A model generated the notes under the pieces. The model saw only the letters and a list, made by a program, of their open reading frames with translations, did not search any database and had not been told where the DNA came from. This document shows positions 7,914 through 18,909 of a stretch of DNA of 64,000 nucleotides, in pieces (within the stretch, counting starts at the first letter, position 1; the number at the start of each line of letters is the position of its first letter). Made by a program: the position numbers and the translations under genes. The DNA is taken from NCBI GenBank assembly GCA_036273735.1, contig DASUHA010000005.1:1-64000 (forward strand). The letters run 5' to 3'. This stretch comes from 13-2-20CM-66-19 sp036273735 (GTDB lineage: Bacteria; Pseudomonadota; Gammaproteobacteria; Steroidobacterales; Steroidobacteraceae).

Positions 7914-9227
7914 ATGCAGGGCACGCGAGGCGCTGCCGCCACCAGAGAGTCGAGACGTGTCTCGGCCGTCCGCAAGGGCTTTCTGCCGCTGATACTCGTC
8001 ATCAGTCTGTTCTTTCTCTGGGGCGTCGCCAACAACCTCAACGACATCCTCATTCGCCAGTTCAAGAAGGCGTTCGAGCTCAGCGATCTCGAGTCAGGGC
8101 TCGTGCAGTCGGCGTTCTACCTCGGATATTTCCTGTTCGCGATCCCCGCGGGCCTGCTCATGCGGCGCTACGGCTACAAAGCCGGGATCGTCGTCGGCCT
8201 CGTGCTCTACGCAACCGGCGCGTTCCTCTTCTATCCGGCCGCGGACCTGCGGACCTACGGCTTCTTCCTCTTCGCGCTGTTCGTCATCGCGAGCGGCCTC
8301 TCCTTCCTCGAGACCTCCGCCAATCCCTTCGTCACGGTGTTGGGGTCGCCCGAGGGCGCCGAGCGGCGGCTGAATTTCGCGCAGGCCTTCAATCCATTGG
8401 GGTCCATAACAGGCGTCGTCATCGGCCGGTTTTTCATCTTCTCCGACACCGACGATGCGCCGGCTCGGATCGCCGCGATGTCGCCCGGAGTACGTGCAGC
8501 CTACGACGCCGCGCAGACTCATGCAGTGCAGGCGCCCTACGTGGCGATCGGTGCCGTGGTGCTGGCACTCGCATTGATCATCCTGATGACCCGGTTCCCC
8601 GCCGTGCGCGAAGCGCACGAGCCGCAGGCACAGGAGCAGGCGAGGTGGCGCGACCTTCGGGGGCGCTGGCGATTCTTCTTCGCGGTCGCGGCCCAATTCT
8701 TCTATGTCGGCGCGCAGGTGGGAGTATGGAGCTACCTCATTCGCTATGCCGAGGGGACGGTGCCCGGTACCGTGGACCGCCGCGCCGCGGACTACCTGAT
8801 CGTCTCGCTGGTGCTCTTCATGCTGGGTCGGTTTGCAGGTGCCGCGCTCATGCGGCGCATCGCCCCGGTTCTCCTGCTCGCCACCTTCGCGGCCGTGAAT
8901 ACATTGCTTGCGGCAGTCGCGATTGCAATGCCGGGGCACGTGGGTCTCTATGCGCTCATCGCGAGCAGCTTCTTCATGTCCGTCATGTTTCCCACTATCT
9001 TCGCGCTCGGTGTGAGCGGCCTCGGCGAGGCTCGCAAGCTCGCCTCCTCGGTGCTGGTGATGGCGATCGTGGGCGGCGCGGTGTTGACTCCGGCCATGGG
9101 CGCGCTCTCCGGTATCGCCGGCATCAACGGGTCGATGGCCGTGCCCCTCGTGTGCTTCGCGGTCGTGCTCGCATTTGCGGTCAGCGTCCGACGCGAACCA
9201 CGGCAGGCCAGCGAGTCACCGGCATGA
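7914..9227 (+). CDS. fucP: L-fucose:H+ symporter-like MFS transporter
   Basis: 437 residues with about 12 hydrophobic segments. Family hallmarks of FucP are clear: FFLWGVANNLNDILIRQFKKAF in TM1, QSAFYLGYFLFAIPAG in TM2, FLETSANPFVTVLG in TM4 and FAQAFNPLGSITG in TM5. The conserved acidic residue in the NDILI segment corresponds to the proton-coupled Asp of FucP. It imports the sugar across the inner membrane. The stop overlaps the start of the mutarotase (ATGA), and the IclR gene precedes it by three bases. Glucose/galactose GluP-type proteins are close relatives, so sugar specificity rests on the neighbouring fucose genes. Confidence 0.92.
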   Translation: MQGTRGAAATRESRRVSAVRKGFLPLILVISLFFLWGVANNLNDILIRQFKKAFELSDLESGLVQSAFYLGYFLFAIPAGLLMRRYGYKAGIVVGLVLYATGAFLFYPAADLRTYGFFLFALFVIASGLSFLETSANPFVTVLGSPEGAERRLNFAQAFNPLGSITGVVIGRFFIFSDTDDAPARIAAMSPGVRAAYDAAQTHAVQAPYVAIGAVVLALALIILMTRFPAVREAHEPQAQEQARWRDLRGRWRFFFAVAAQFFYVGAQVGVWSYLIRYAEGTVPGTVDRRAADYLIVSLVLFMLGRFAGAALMRRIAPVLLLATFAAVNTLLAAVAIAMPGHVGLYALIASSFFMSVMFPTIFALGVSGLGEARKLASSVLVMAIVGGAVLTPAMGALSGIAGINGSMAVPLVCFAVVLAFAVSVRREPRQASESPA

Positions 9228-9568
9228 AGCGCTTCGTCTTTGCTCTCGATCTGGTCGATGATCCACGAGCGATCGCCCAATACGAGGCGTGGCATCGTGC
9301 CGATCGCATCTGGCCGGCCATTCTCGGGTCGCTGCGCGATTCAGGCCTCACGGCGCTCGAGATTTTCCGCACCGGCAATCGGCTGTGCCTCATCATGGAA
9401 GCGCCCGATGAGTTCTCGCTCAAAGCCAAGGCCGCCGCCGATGCGGCAAGCGCTGACGTACAGGCCTGGGAGCGGCTGATGTGGACCTTTCAACGGGCCC
9501 TGCCCTGGGCTGCACCCGGGGAGAAGTGGGTGCGGATGGAGCGCATTTTCTCGCTGGCGGACATGTAG
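9224..9568 (+). CDS. L-rhamnose/L-fucose mutarotase family protein
   Basis: 114 residues. The ATG at 9224 overlaps the symporter stop by four bases. The ferredoxin-like dimeric mutarotase family (RhaM/YiiL type) is recognised from FALDLVDDPRAIAQYEAWH, the WP of RIWPAILGSLRDSGL and the terminal aromatic-rich segment ALPWAAPGEKWVRMERIF. It would interconvert alpha and beta anomers so that the incoming sugar matches the dehydrogenase. In this locus the substrate is most likely L-fucose. Length is typical (about 105-115). Confidence 0.88.
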   Translation: MKRFVFALDLVDDPRAIAQYEAWHRADRIWPAILGSLRDSGLTALEIFRTGNRLCLIMEAPDEFSLKAKAAADAASADVQAWERLMWTFQRALPWAAPGEKWVRMERIFSLADM

Positions 9569-9576
9569 GGAGTCAC

Positions 9577-10314
9577 ATGCAATCGGTACGCGATCACTAT
9601 GCAGCTCACCTGGCGCCGATCTATGCGTGGATGTGCGGCGGAGCGGCGGCGGCTCTGACCCGTGGTGAGGCGGAGCTGGACGCTCTTGGCCTCGTGCCCC
9701 ATGCGACGCGTTGCGCCGTCGATCTCGGCGCCGGCTTCGGCATGCACTCGATTCCACTCGCGAAGCGGGGATTCGAGGTGCTCGCCGTCGACAATAGCGC
9801 GGAGTTGCTTCGCGAGCTGCGGATGCTCGCCGTGGGTCTTCAGGTCGAGATCATCGACGATGACATCCTGAAGTTCAGCGAGCACCTCACGGGCGTGCCG
9901 GAAGTCATTCTGTGCATGGGCGACACGCTGACCCATTTGAGTGACGAGCGGGCGGTCGAGTCCCTGCTCGCGCAGGCTGCGGCGGCCATCGCGCCGGGCG
10001 GCACCTTCGTGTTGAGCTTTCGCGATCACACGATCCCGCTGGAGGCCGAGCACCGCTTCATTGCCGTGAGGAGCGATGTCGACCGCATCCTCACGTGCTT
10101 TCTCGAATACGCAGAGCGTCACGTCAATGTCCACGACCTGGTGCATGAGCGTGATGGCTCGGCCTGGCGCCAGCGAGTCAGCGCATACCGGAAGCTTCGG
10201 CTCTCACCCGACTGGGTAGCGGCGGCGCTCGACCGGGCCGGTTTTCGAGTCAGCCGGCAGGCCGGATTGAGCGGGATGGTGCGCCTGGTGGCGCAGGCGA
10301 AGCCCCGCGGCTGA
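9577..10314 (+). CDS. Class I SAM-dependent methyltransferase
   Basis: 245 residues from ATG 9577 (TAGGGAG upstream); an earlier in-frame ATG would overlap the mutarotase extensively. Rossmann-fold SAM motifs are present: motif I VDLGAGFGMHSIPLA, acidic end of beta 2 VLAVDNS, motif post-I DDDILKF, and CMGDTLTHL in the motif IV region. There is no signal peptide. It is eight bases after the mutarotase, so it probably shares the transcript, but no known fucose step needs a methyltransferase. Its substrate is unknown. Confidence 0.82.
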   Translation: MQSVRDHYAAHLAPIYAWMCGGAAAALTRGEAELDALGLVPHATRCAVDLGAGFGMHSIPLAKRGFEVLAVDNSAELLRELRMLAVGLQVEIIDDDILKFSEHLTGVPEVILCMGDTLTHLSDERAVESLLAQAAAAIAPGGTFVLSFRDHTIPLEAEHRFIAVRSDVDRILTCFLEYAERHVNVHDLVHERDGSAWRQRVSAYRKLRLSPDWVAAALDRAGFRVSRQAGLSGMVRLVAQAKPRG

Positions 10315-10346
10315 TCCGGGCCGTCGAGCACACGGTGCGGACCCTT

Positions 10347-10760
10347 TCAGCGCTTTCTTGGCAGGGCCCAGCAGGAGGGGCGCTGCTGCATGCCGATCCT
10401 GGGGTAGTACTGCTCGGCGGCGGGCGCCGCGATCAGATTCAGGGTGACGAGGTCGCCACCGGCGCTCTGGTGGGTTTCCGCGATCAGCCGCTTGCCGATA
10501 CCCTGGCGTTGGTAGGCGGCATCGACGGCGAGGTCGGAAAGGTAACAGCAGTAGGAGAAGTCGGTGATCGCCCTGGAGACGCCGACGAGGCGCCGGCCGT
10601 CGCGGGCGGTGACGATGATATCGGCCTCGCGGAGCATTCGCTCCAACCGCTGCAGGTCATCCACCGGGCGCCGTTCCCCGAGAGTGGAGGCGACCAGGAC
10701 CGCGCGAAATTCCTCGGCGGACAGCTCAGGCTCGAGCGCGTAGCGAATGGACATCCTCAC
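10347..10760 (-). CDS. GNAT-family N-acetyltransferase
   Basis: 137 residues. The acetyl-CoA binding motif A is visible as YLSDLAVDAAYQRQGIGKRLI (Q/R-x-x-G-x-G/A type), with a C-terminal beta-bulge segment YYPRIGM. The start ATG at 10760 overlaps the stop of the MarR-acetyltransferase gene (ATGA), so the two are translationally coupled. The acceptor substrate cannot be predicted. A start at 10754 is equally possible. Confidence 0.87.
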   Translation of the reverse strand: MRMSIRYALEPELSAEEFRAVLVASTLGERRPVDDLQRLERMLREADIIVTARDGRRLVGVSRAITDFSYCCYLSDLAVDAAYQRQGIGKRLIAETHQSAGGDLVTLNLIAAPAAEQYYPRIGMQQRPSCWALPRKR

Positions 10761-11725
10761 TCCGACAGCGCCAGCTCCCAGGTCTGGCCAACCAGATCCT
10801 TGCCGAAAGAATGGTGGTGCTTCTCCGCCACCAGATGAAATCCGGCAGCCTCATAGATGCGCCGAGCGGAAACGAGGACGTCGTTGGTCCATAAGCGCAT
10901 CGTTTGGTACCCCTTCTCGCGGGCGAAGGCCACGCAGGCCTCGACGAGATGCCGGCCGATTCCAAGTCCACGGGCACTCGGCTCGACGTAGAGGAGCCGC
11001 AGCTTGGCGATCGTGGCGGACTCGCGCACGAGAAACACCGAGCCAACGATTGCGCCATTGCGCTCTGCTACCCAGGCATTCTCGGCGGCCGGGTCGAGGT
11101 GCTTGACGAAGTTGCCGAGAATCTCGGCGACCAAGCCCTCATAGGTCACGTCCCAGCCGTACTCCTCGGCATACAACAGACCTTGGCGGTGAATGATCCA
11201 GCCGACATCACCTACGCGAAGCGGACGCAGGGAGTACGCTGTTTCCGGTGCCTCGGATTGCAAAAACCGCCGCACCGCGTGCATGGATCTGACCAGCGCA
11301 CTGACCTGACCGGGCGTCAGTGCTGCGATCATCGTTGAGATCTGCGCTCCGGACGCCCGATCGAGACCGTCGAACACCCGCCGTCCGGCCTTGGTGAGCC
11401 GAAGGGGCCTCTGCCGGGCATCCTCCGCATCTCGCCCGCGAGCCACGTGCCCTTGTCTCTCGAATTTCTTCAGCAGCCGGCTGAGATAGCCCGCATCGAG
11501 AGAGAGCTCGCGCGCGATTTCCGTCGCTGTGGGCCTGGCACGGTGAGCCAGCTCGTAGAGCACCCGGACCTCGGTGAGCGTGAACGGGCTGCCGAGGAAG
11601 CTCTGATCCAGCAGACCGATCTGCCGGGTATAGAACCGGTTGAAGTCGCGGATCGCAGCGGTCGCGTCGTTGGCTCCGGTCGGCCGACGTCTTGGTACTG
11701 CGGCGGGACGCGCTTGCGCAAGCAT
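10757..11725 (-). CDS. MarR-type regulator fused to GNAT acetyltransferase
   Basis: 322 residues. Residues about 20-160 form a MarR winged HTH (FNRFYTRQIGLLDQSFLGSPFTLTEVR, ATEIARELSLDAGYLSRLLKKFE). Residues about 165-320 form a GNAT domain (YVEPSARGLGIGRHLVEACVAFA, RRIYEAAGF). This bifunctional architecture is known across proteobacteria. The acetyltransferase may act on, or sense, the compound regulated. The ATG at 11725 is chosen because it begins just before the MarR domain; the frame extends much further upstream but overlaps the GFA gene. The C-terminus overlaps the next GNAT gene by four bases. Confidence 0.88.
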   Translation of the reverse strand: MLAQARPAAVPRRRPTGANDATAAIRDFNRFYTRQIGLLDQSFLGSPFTLTEVRVLYELAHRARPTATEIARELSLDAGYLSRLLKKFERQGHVARGRDAEDARQRPLRLTKAGRRVFDGLDRASGAQISTMIAALTPGQVSALVRSMHAVRRFLQSEAPETAYSLRPLRVGDVGWIIHRQGLLYAEEYGWDVTYEGLVAEILGNFVKHLDPAAENAWVAERNGAIVGSVFLVRESATIAKLRLLYVEPSARGLGIGRHLVEACVAFAREKGYQTMRLWTNDVLVSARRIYEAAGFHLVAEKHHHSFGKDLVGQTWELALSE

Positions 11726-11796
11726 GGGAGCGAGCTTGCGCGATTTAGTTGCTTCAGTCAAGTATCTGGCCACGGCGAACGTGTGGGTGCAGCGTT

Positions 11797-12198
11797 TCAG
11801 CGGGCGTAGTCGCCTCGCCCCTTCGGATATCCCTTCTCCCATTCCTGCCCGTTGAAGGGGCGGACGCTCATCGCTTCGAGGGTGCCGGGATCCAGGCAGC
11901 GGGCGTTGATGCTGAAGCCATCGGGATGGGAGCGCGGCACATAGAAGGACTTGATGCCGCACACCGAGCAGAAGAGATGCTTCGCCGTGCCTGTATTGAA
12001 GGTGTAGGTGGTGAGCACGTCGCCGCCCGAGAGGAGCTTGAAATGCTCTGCCCGGACGACGAGGTGCAGGTACCCGGCCTTGCTGCAGATCGAGCAGTTG
12101 CATTCGGACACTTCCACCCTGGCGGGGGCGAGCGCCTCGAACCGCACCTGCCCGCAATGGCAGCCGCCGCGGTGAGTGACCAGTGCTTGCTCTGACAT
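11797..12198 (-). CDS. GFA/CENP-V family zinc protein
   Basis: 133 residues. The family pattern of paired Cys is intact: GGCHCGQVRFEA, ECNCSICSKAG and FCSVCGIKSFYVPRSHPDG, followed by NARCLD. These Cys bind structural and catalytic-site zinc in the GFA fold, whose founder was described as glutathione-dependent formaldehyde-activating. Most members have no proven reaction. It lies 12 bases after the stop of an aldo/keto reductase and upstream of the MarR-GNAT gene, suggesting a common leftward transcript. Confidence 0.88.
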   Translation of the reverse strand: MSEQALVTHRGGCHCGQVRFEALAPARVEVSECNCSICSKAGYLHLVVRAEHFKLLSGGDVLTTYTFNTGTAKHLFCSVCGIKSFYVPRSHPDGFSINARCLDPGTLEAMSVRPFNGQEWEKGYPKGRGDYAR

Positions 12199-12210
12199 CG
12201 ATCGCAGCTC

Positions 12211-13203
12211 CTATCGGTTGACCCAGCTCATGTCGGCGTAACGCGGACCCGAGACCGCCTCCGCCACCGCATCGAGCGCCGCGAGCTCCGCGGCGGAAAG
12301 CTCGAGATCCAGCGCCCCGATATTCTCCTCCAATCGATCGATCCGTGTCGTGCCGGGTATCGGAATGACGTCATCGCCGCGGGCGAGCACCCAGGCGAGG
12401 GCGACCTGCGCGGCCGTGGCCCCCCGCTTCTCGGCGAGGGCGCGCACGCGGCCCACGATCTCGAGGTTGCGGTCGAAGTGCTCCGGCGCGAACCGCGGCA
12501 GCGTGCGGCGAAAGTCGTTCTCCGGGATGTCGCTCGCGGAGCGGAGCTGGCCCGAGAGGAAGCCGCGACCCAACGGGCTGTAGGGCACGAGGGCAATGCC
12601 GAGCTCCCGCAGCGTGTCGAACACGCCATTCTCGTCGACGTCACGTGACCAGAGCGACAGCTCCGATTGCACCGCAGCGATCGGGTGCACCTTGTGGGCG
12701 CGGCGGATGGTCTGGGCGCTCGGCTCCGACAGCCCGAGGTAGCGGACCTTGCCTTCCTTCACGAGCTGCGCCATCGCGCCGATGGTCTCCTCCACCGGCA
12801 CCTCGAGGTCGACCCGATGTTGGTAGTAGAGATCGACGTGATCGACGCCGAGGCGCTGGAGCGATCCTGCGATGGAGCGGCGGACGGTCTCCGGTCGGCC
12901 ATCGATGTTGCGCGCGCCGGCCTGGCGATCGTTCCAGGCGCGGACGATGCCGAACTTGGTCGCGAGGAAGACCTCTGCCCGCCGCCCCCGGATCGCGCGG
13001 CCCACCAGCTCCTCGTTGTGGCCGCGCCCGTAGGTCTCCGCGGTATCGAGGAAGGTGACGCCGAGGTCGAGAGCGCGGTGCACGGTCCTGATCGAGTCGG
13101 CTTCGCTCACCGGCAGCCCGTAGGTGTTGGGCGAGAAGCCCATGCATCCGAGGCCGAGAGCCGGGATCGAAGGTCCGTTGCGTCCGAGTCGTCGCTGTTT
13201 CAT
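12211..13203 (-). CDS. Aldo/keto reductase
   Basis: 330 residues from ATG 13203 (MKQRRLGRNGPSIPALGLGC). AKR motifs in order: catalytic Asp and Tyr in FLDTAETYGRGHNEELVGRAI, Lys in VFLATKFGI, His in DLYYQHRVD, and the NADPH-binding segment IPIPGTTRIDRLEENIGA. It belongs to the YakC/IolS-like AKR13-type group with broad NADPH-dependent reductase activity. It lies 34 bases after another AKR and before the GFA gene. The two AKRs are not close copies of each other. Confidence 0.9.
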   Translation of the reverse strand: MKQRRLGRNGPSIPALGLGCMGFSPNTYGLPVSEADSIRTVHRALDLGVTFLDTAETYGRGHNEELVGRAIRGRRAEVFLATKFGIVRAWNDRQAGARNIDGRPETVRRSIAGSLQRLGVDHVDLYYQHRVDLEVPVEETIGAMAQLVKEGKVRYLGLSEPSAQTIRRAHKVHPIAAVQSELSLWSRDVDENGVFDTLRELGIALVPYSPLGRGFLSGQLRSASDIPENDFRRTLPRFAPEHFDRNLEIVGRVRALAEKRGATAAQVALAWVLARGDDVIPIPGTTRIDRLEENIGALDLELSAAELAALDAVAEAVSGPRYADMSWVNR

Positions 13204-13237
13204 GAGGCGGGCTCCTGAACAGGTGAATGCGGTGGGA

Positions 13238-14281
13238 TCAACGCTGGAGCCGATGGCCGAGCGCCTCGGCGACCGGCCGGTCGAGGCCGATATTGTCGAT
13301 GAAGAAGTTGGGATAGACGGGCCCGAGGGCCGTGGCCGCATCGAGATCGGCGATCTCCGCGGCGGTGAGCGTCACCGACACGGCCTTCAGGTTGTCCTCG
13401 AGCTGGCTGAGCCTGGTCGAGCCGACGATGACACTCGTCACGGCCTGCCGTGAGAGGAGCCAGGCGATGGCGACCTGCGCGACGCTGGCTGCGCGGGCCG
13501 CCGCGATGGCGCGCATCCGCTCCACGAGCTTGAATCCCTGCTCCTTGTCGAAAGGCAGGATGTCGAAGCCGGAGAGCCGATTGTTGGGATCCTTCAGGGA
13601 CTCACGGGTGTACTTGCCGCTCAGGAACCCAGATGCGAGCGGGCTCCATACCGTGAGGCCCAACCCATAGCGGCGCATCATCGGGATGACGTCGCGCTCG
13701 ACGTCACGTCCGACCAGGGAGTAGTACATCTGTCCGTGAGTGAAGGGCGCCAGCCCGCGCGCCTTCTGAATCTCGAGGGCCGCGGCGACCTTCCAGGCCG
13801 ACCAGTTGGAGAAGCCGAGATATCTCACCTTGCCGGCGCGCACCACCGCATCGAGCGCGGCCAGGGTCTCCTCGAGCGGAGTATGGGGATCCTCGCGGTG
13901 CGCGATGTAGACATCGATCCAGTCGGTGCCGAGTCGCTTCAGGCTCTGATCGACCGACCACAGGATGTGCCGGCGCGAGAGGCCGGAGCGGGTGAGCGTG
14001 GGGCCCGTGCGAAATCCAACCTTGGTGGCGATGACCACCTGATCGCGATGGGGCTTCAGCGCCGCACCGAGCAGGCTCTCGGATTCGCCGCCGGCGTAGC
14101 CATCCGCGGTATCGAAAAAGTTGATGCCGGCCTCGAGGGCGCGGCCGACGAGCTCGCCGGCGAGGTCCGCGCCCACCTTATATATGGCGCCGAGATCCTT
14201 GTTGCCCGCGGTGAACGTCATGGCACCGAAGGCGAGACGGGAGACGGTCAGGCCCGTATTGCCGAGCAGGCTGTATTGCAT
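13238..14281 (-). CDS. Aldo/keto reductase
   Basis: 347 residues from ATG 14281 (MQYSLLGNTGLTVSRLAFGA). Catalytic tetrad region NFFDTADGYAGGESESLLGAAL, Lys in VIATKVGF, His in DVYIAHREDPHTPLEETL, and cofactor loop SVIVGSTRLSQLEDNL. It resembles the YajO/TAS-like group. The first gene of a leftward run (AKR, AKR, GFA, MarR-GNAT, GNAT) with short gaps, which looks like an operon for detoxifying carbonyl compounds (inference). Confidence 0.9.
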   Translation of the reverse strand: MQYSLLGNTGLTVSRLAFGAMTFTAGNKDLGAIYKVGADLAGELVGRALEAGINFFDTADGYAGGESESLLGAALKPHRDQVVIATKVGFRTGPTLTRSGLSRRHILWSVDQSLKRLGTDWIDVYIAHREDPHTPLEETLAALDAVVRAGKVRYLGFSNWSAWKVAAALEIQKARGLAPFTHGQMYYSLVGRDVERDVIPMMRRYGLGLTVWSPLASGFLSGKYTRESLKDPNNRLSGFDILPFDKEQGFKLVERMRAIAAARAASVAQVAIAWLLSRQAVTSVIVGSTRLSQLEDNLKAVSVTLTAAEIADLDAATALGPVYPNFFIDNIGLDRPVAEALGHRLQR

Positions 14282-14468
14282 GGCTGACTCCGTGCGGCGA
14301 CGCACCGCTCACATGCGCCACCATACCGCCCGCAACGTCAAGCGAGCATCTACCGGAATGAGGATATTTCGTGCCCGCGCCGCCGTTCAGGCTCGGCTCA
14401 GGTACATTTCGCCAAGCTCTCGGCACGTCTTGCCGAGCTCGGCAGGCAAGTGGAGGAGATGTTCGATC

Positions 14469-14876
14469 ATGAAACGAACTGTCATCGCAGCAATGGTGGC
14501 GTCCCTGTTGGCAGGCTCACTGGCTCTCGCCGACCCCCCGGAATACCACCATGATCGCGGACACGATCAGGGTCACGACTGGCATCAGGGTCGCGACTGG
14601 CATCACGACGACCACCACGGTGACTGGCACCGCGATCATCACTTCAACGCCGGTCGCTACGAGCGGCCGCACGGGTGGCATTCGCACCATTGGCGCCGAG
14701 GTGAGCGTCTGCCTCCTGCCTACCGGGAAGAGGCCTATGTCATCCCGAATGCTCCGGTCTATCACCTGCGCCCGCCGCCGCGGGGCTACTACTGGGTTCG
14801 AGTCGACAACAATGCAGTGCTCGCCGCGGTGGCCACCGGAGTGGTACTGGACGTCGCCGTCAACCTGTTCCACTGA
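14469..14876 (+). CDS. Small secreted His-rich protein, RcnB-like
   Basis: 135 residues from ATG 14469, preceded by GTGGAGGA. A signal peptide (MKRTVIAAMVASLLAGSLALA) is followed by a segment very rich in His, Asp and Trp (residues about 22-65, units like HDxxHDWHxGRDWHHDD). The C-terminus contains RPPPRGYYWVRVDNNAVLAAVATG, the typical end of RcnB-family proteins. RcnB is a periplasmic protein affecting nickel/cobalt efflux. Metal binding by the His-rich part is plausible, but no transporter is adjacent. Confidence 0.8.
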   Translation: MKRTVIAAMVASLLAGSLALADPPEYHHDRGHDQGHDWHQGRDWHHDDHHGDWHRDHHFNAGRYERPHGWHSHHWRRGERLPPAYREEAYVIPNAPVYHLRPPPRGYYWVRVDNNAVLAAVATGVVLDVAVNLFH

Positions 14877-15228
14877 GGCATTGCAGCGCCCGCCCCGGGC
14901 ATCTCCCCGGGGCGCGCCCTGCGGCCATCTTCCGCCACAATTGCCCATCGCCTCGCCACCGTAGCATCCTGCCTCGTGCGCCCATTCGGGCGCCCAATGC
15001 TCCCAGGCCCATCACCGGGAGCACGCGATGACTCTCTCGAGAAATGCGGCAGCACATACGACGCTGCACACTGGGATGCTCGTCCGCTCGAGGCGGCTCC
15101 CACTCCTCCTTGTGGCAAGACCTCGGCTCATCCCGAATCTGCTGGCGCTCGTCGCGCTACTCTCGATCGGGTTCGTATAGATCGGCTACAGTGACCGCCT
15201 TTACGCTGCGGACTCTCGGAGGCTGCCG
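14877..15228. other. Intergenic region without a supportable gene
   Basis: No reading frame here has a convincing start, ribosome binding site or recognisable product. GGAGG at 15218-15222 belongs to the next gene. The region presumably holds the promoter of the BNR protein gene at 15229. Confidence 0.5.
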
Positions 15229-18393
<3,165 letters not shown>

Positions 18394-18909
18394 AGGAGCC
18401 CTGGGGGCCCGCCTCCCCTGCGGTCGCCCCCTCCAGGGCCAGCAGTCGGCGCTTGATCGGCAGGCCGCCGCCGAACCCGGTGAGCGAGCCGTTGGTGCCG
18501 ATCACCCGGTGGCAGGGCACGATGATGGGTAGCGGGTTGGCGCCATTGGCGAGTCCTACGGCACGTGGTGCGCTCGGCTTGCCGATGCGGCGGGCGAGCT
18601 CGCCGTAGGAGATCGTGTTGCCGTAGGGAATCTCCCTGAGCGCGCGCCACACCCGTTGCTGAAAGTCCGTGCCTCGGGGAGCGAGCGGCAGGTCGAATGT
18701 GCGCCGCTTGCCCGCAAAGTACTCCTCCAACTGCGCCACTGCCGTCCGAAACGGCGCCGCGTCGGTGATCCAACCGGCTATCGGTCGGAACGGCCGCGGA
18801 CCCGACTGGAAGCAGACGTGACTCAGGCTGGCACCGTCACCGGCGAGGAGGAGCCTGCCGATCGGTGTGTCGAGCTCGTGCCAGTAGTGAGTGTCGGGTG
18901 TCGTCGTCT

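Noticed and set aside
7724..9223. Fusion of a long N-terminal extension to the mutarotase
   Set aside because: The extension is the out-of-frame shadow of IclR and FucP; the ATG at 9224 gives a family-length mutarotase with an ATGA overlap.
11726..12157. N-terminal extension of the MarR-GNAT protein
   Set aside because: It overlaps the GFA gene antisense-free frame and has no domain-like sequence; ATG 11725 directly precedes the MarR domain.
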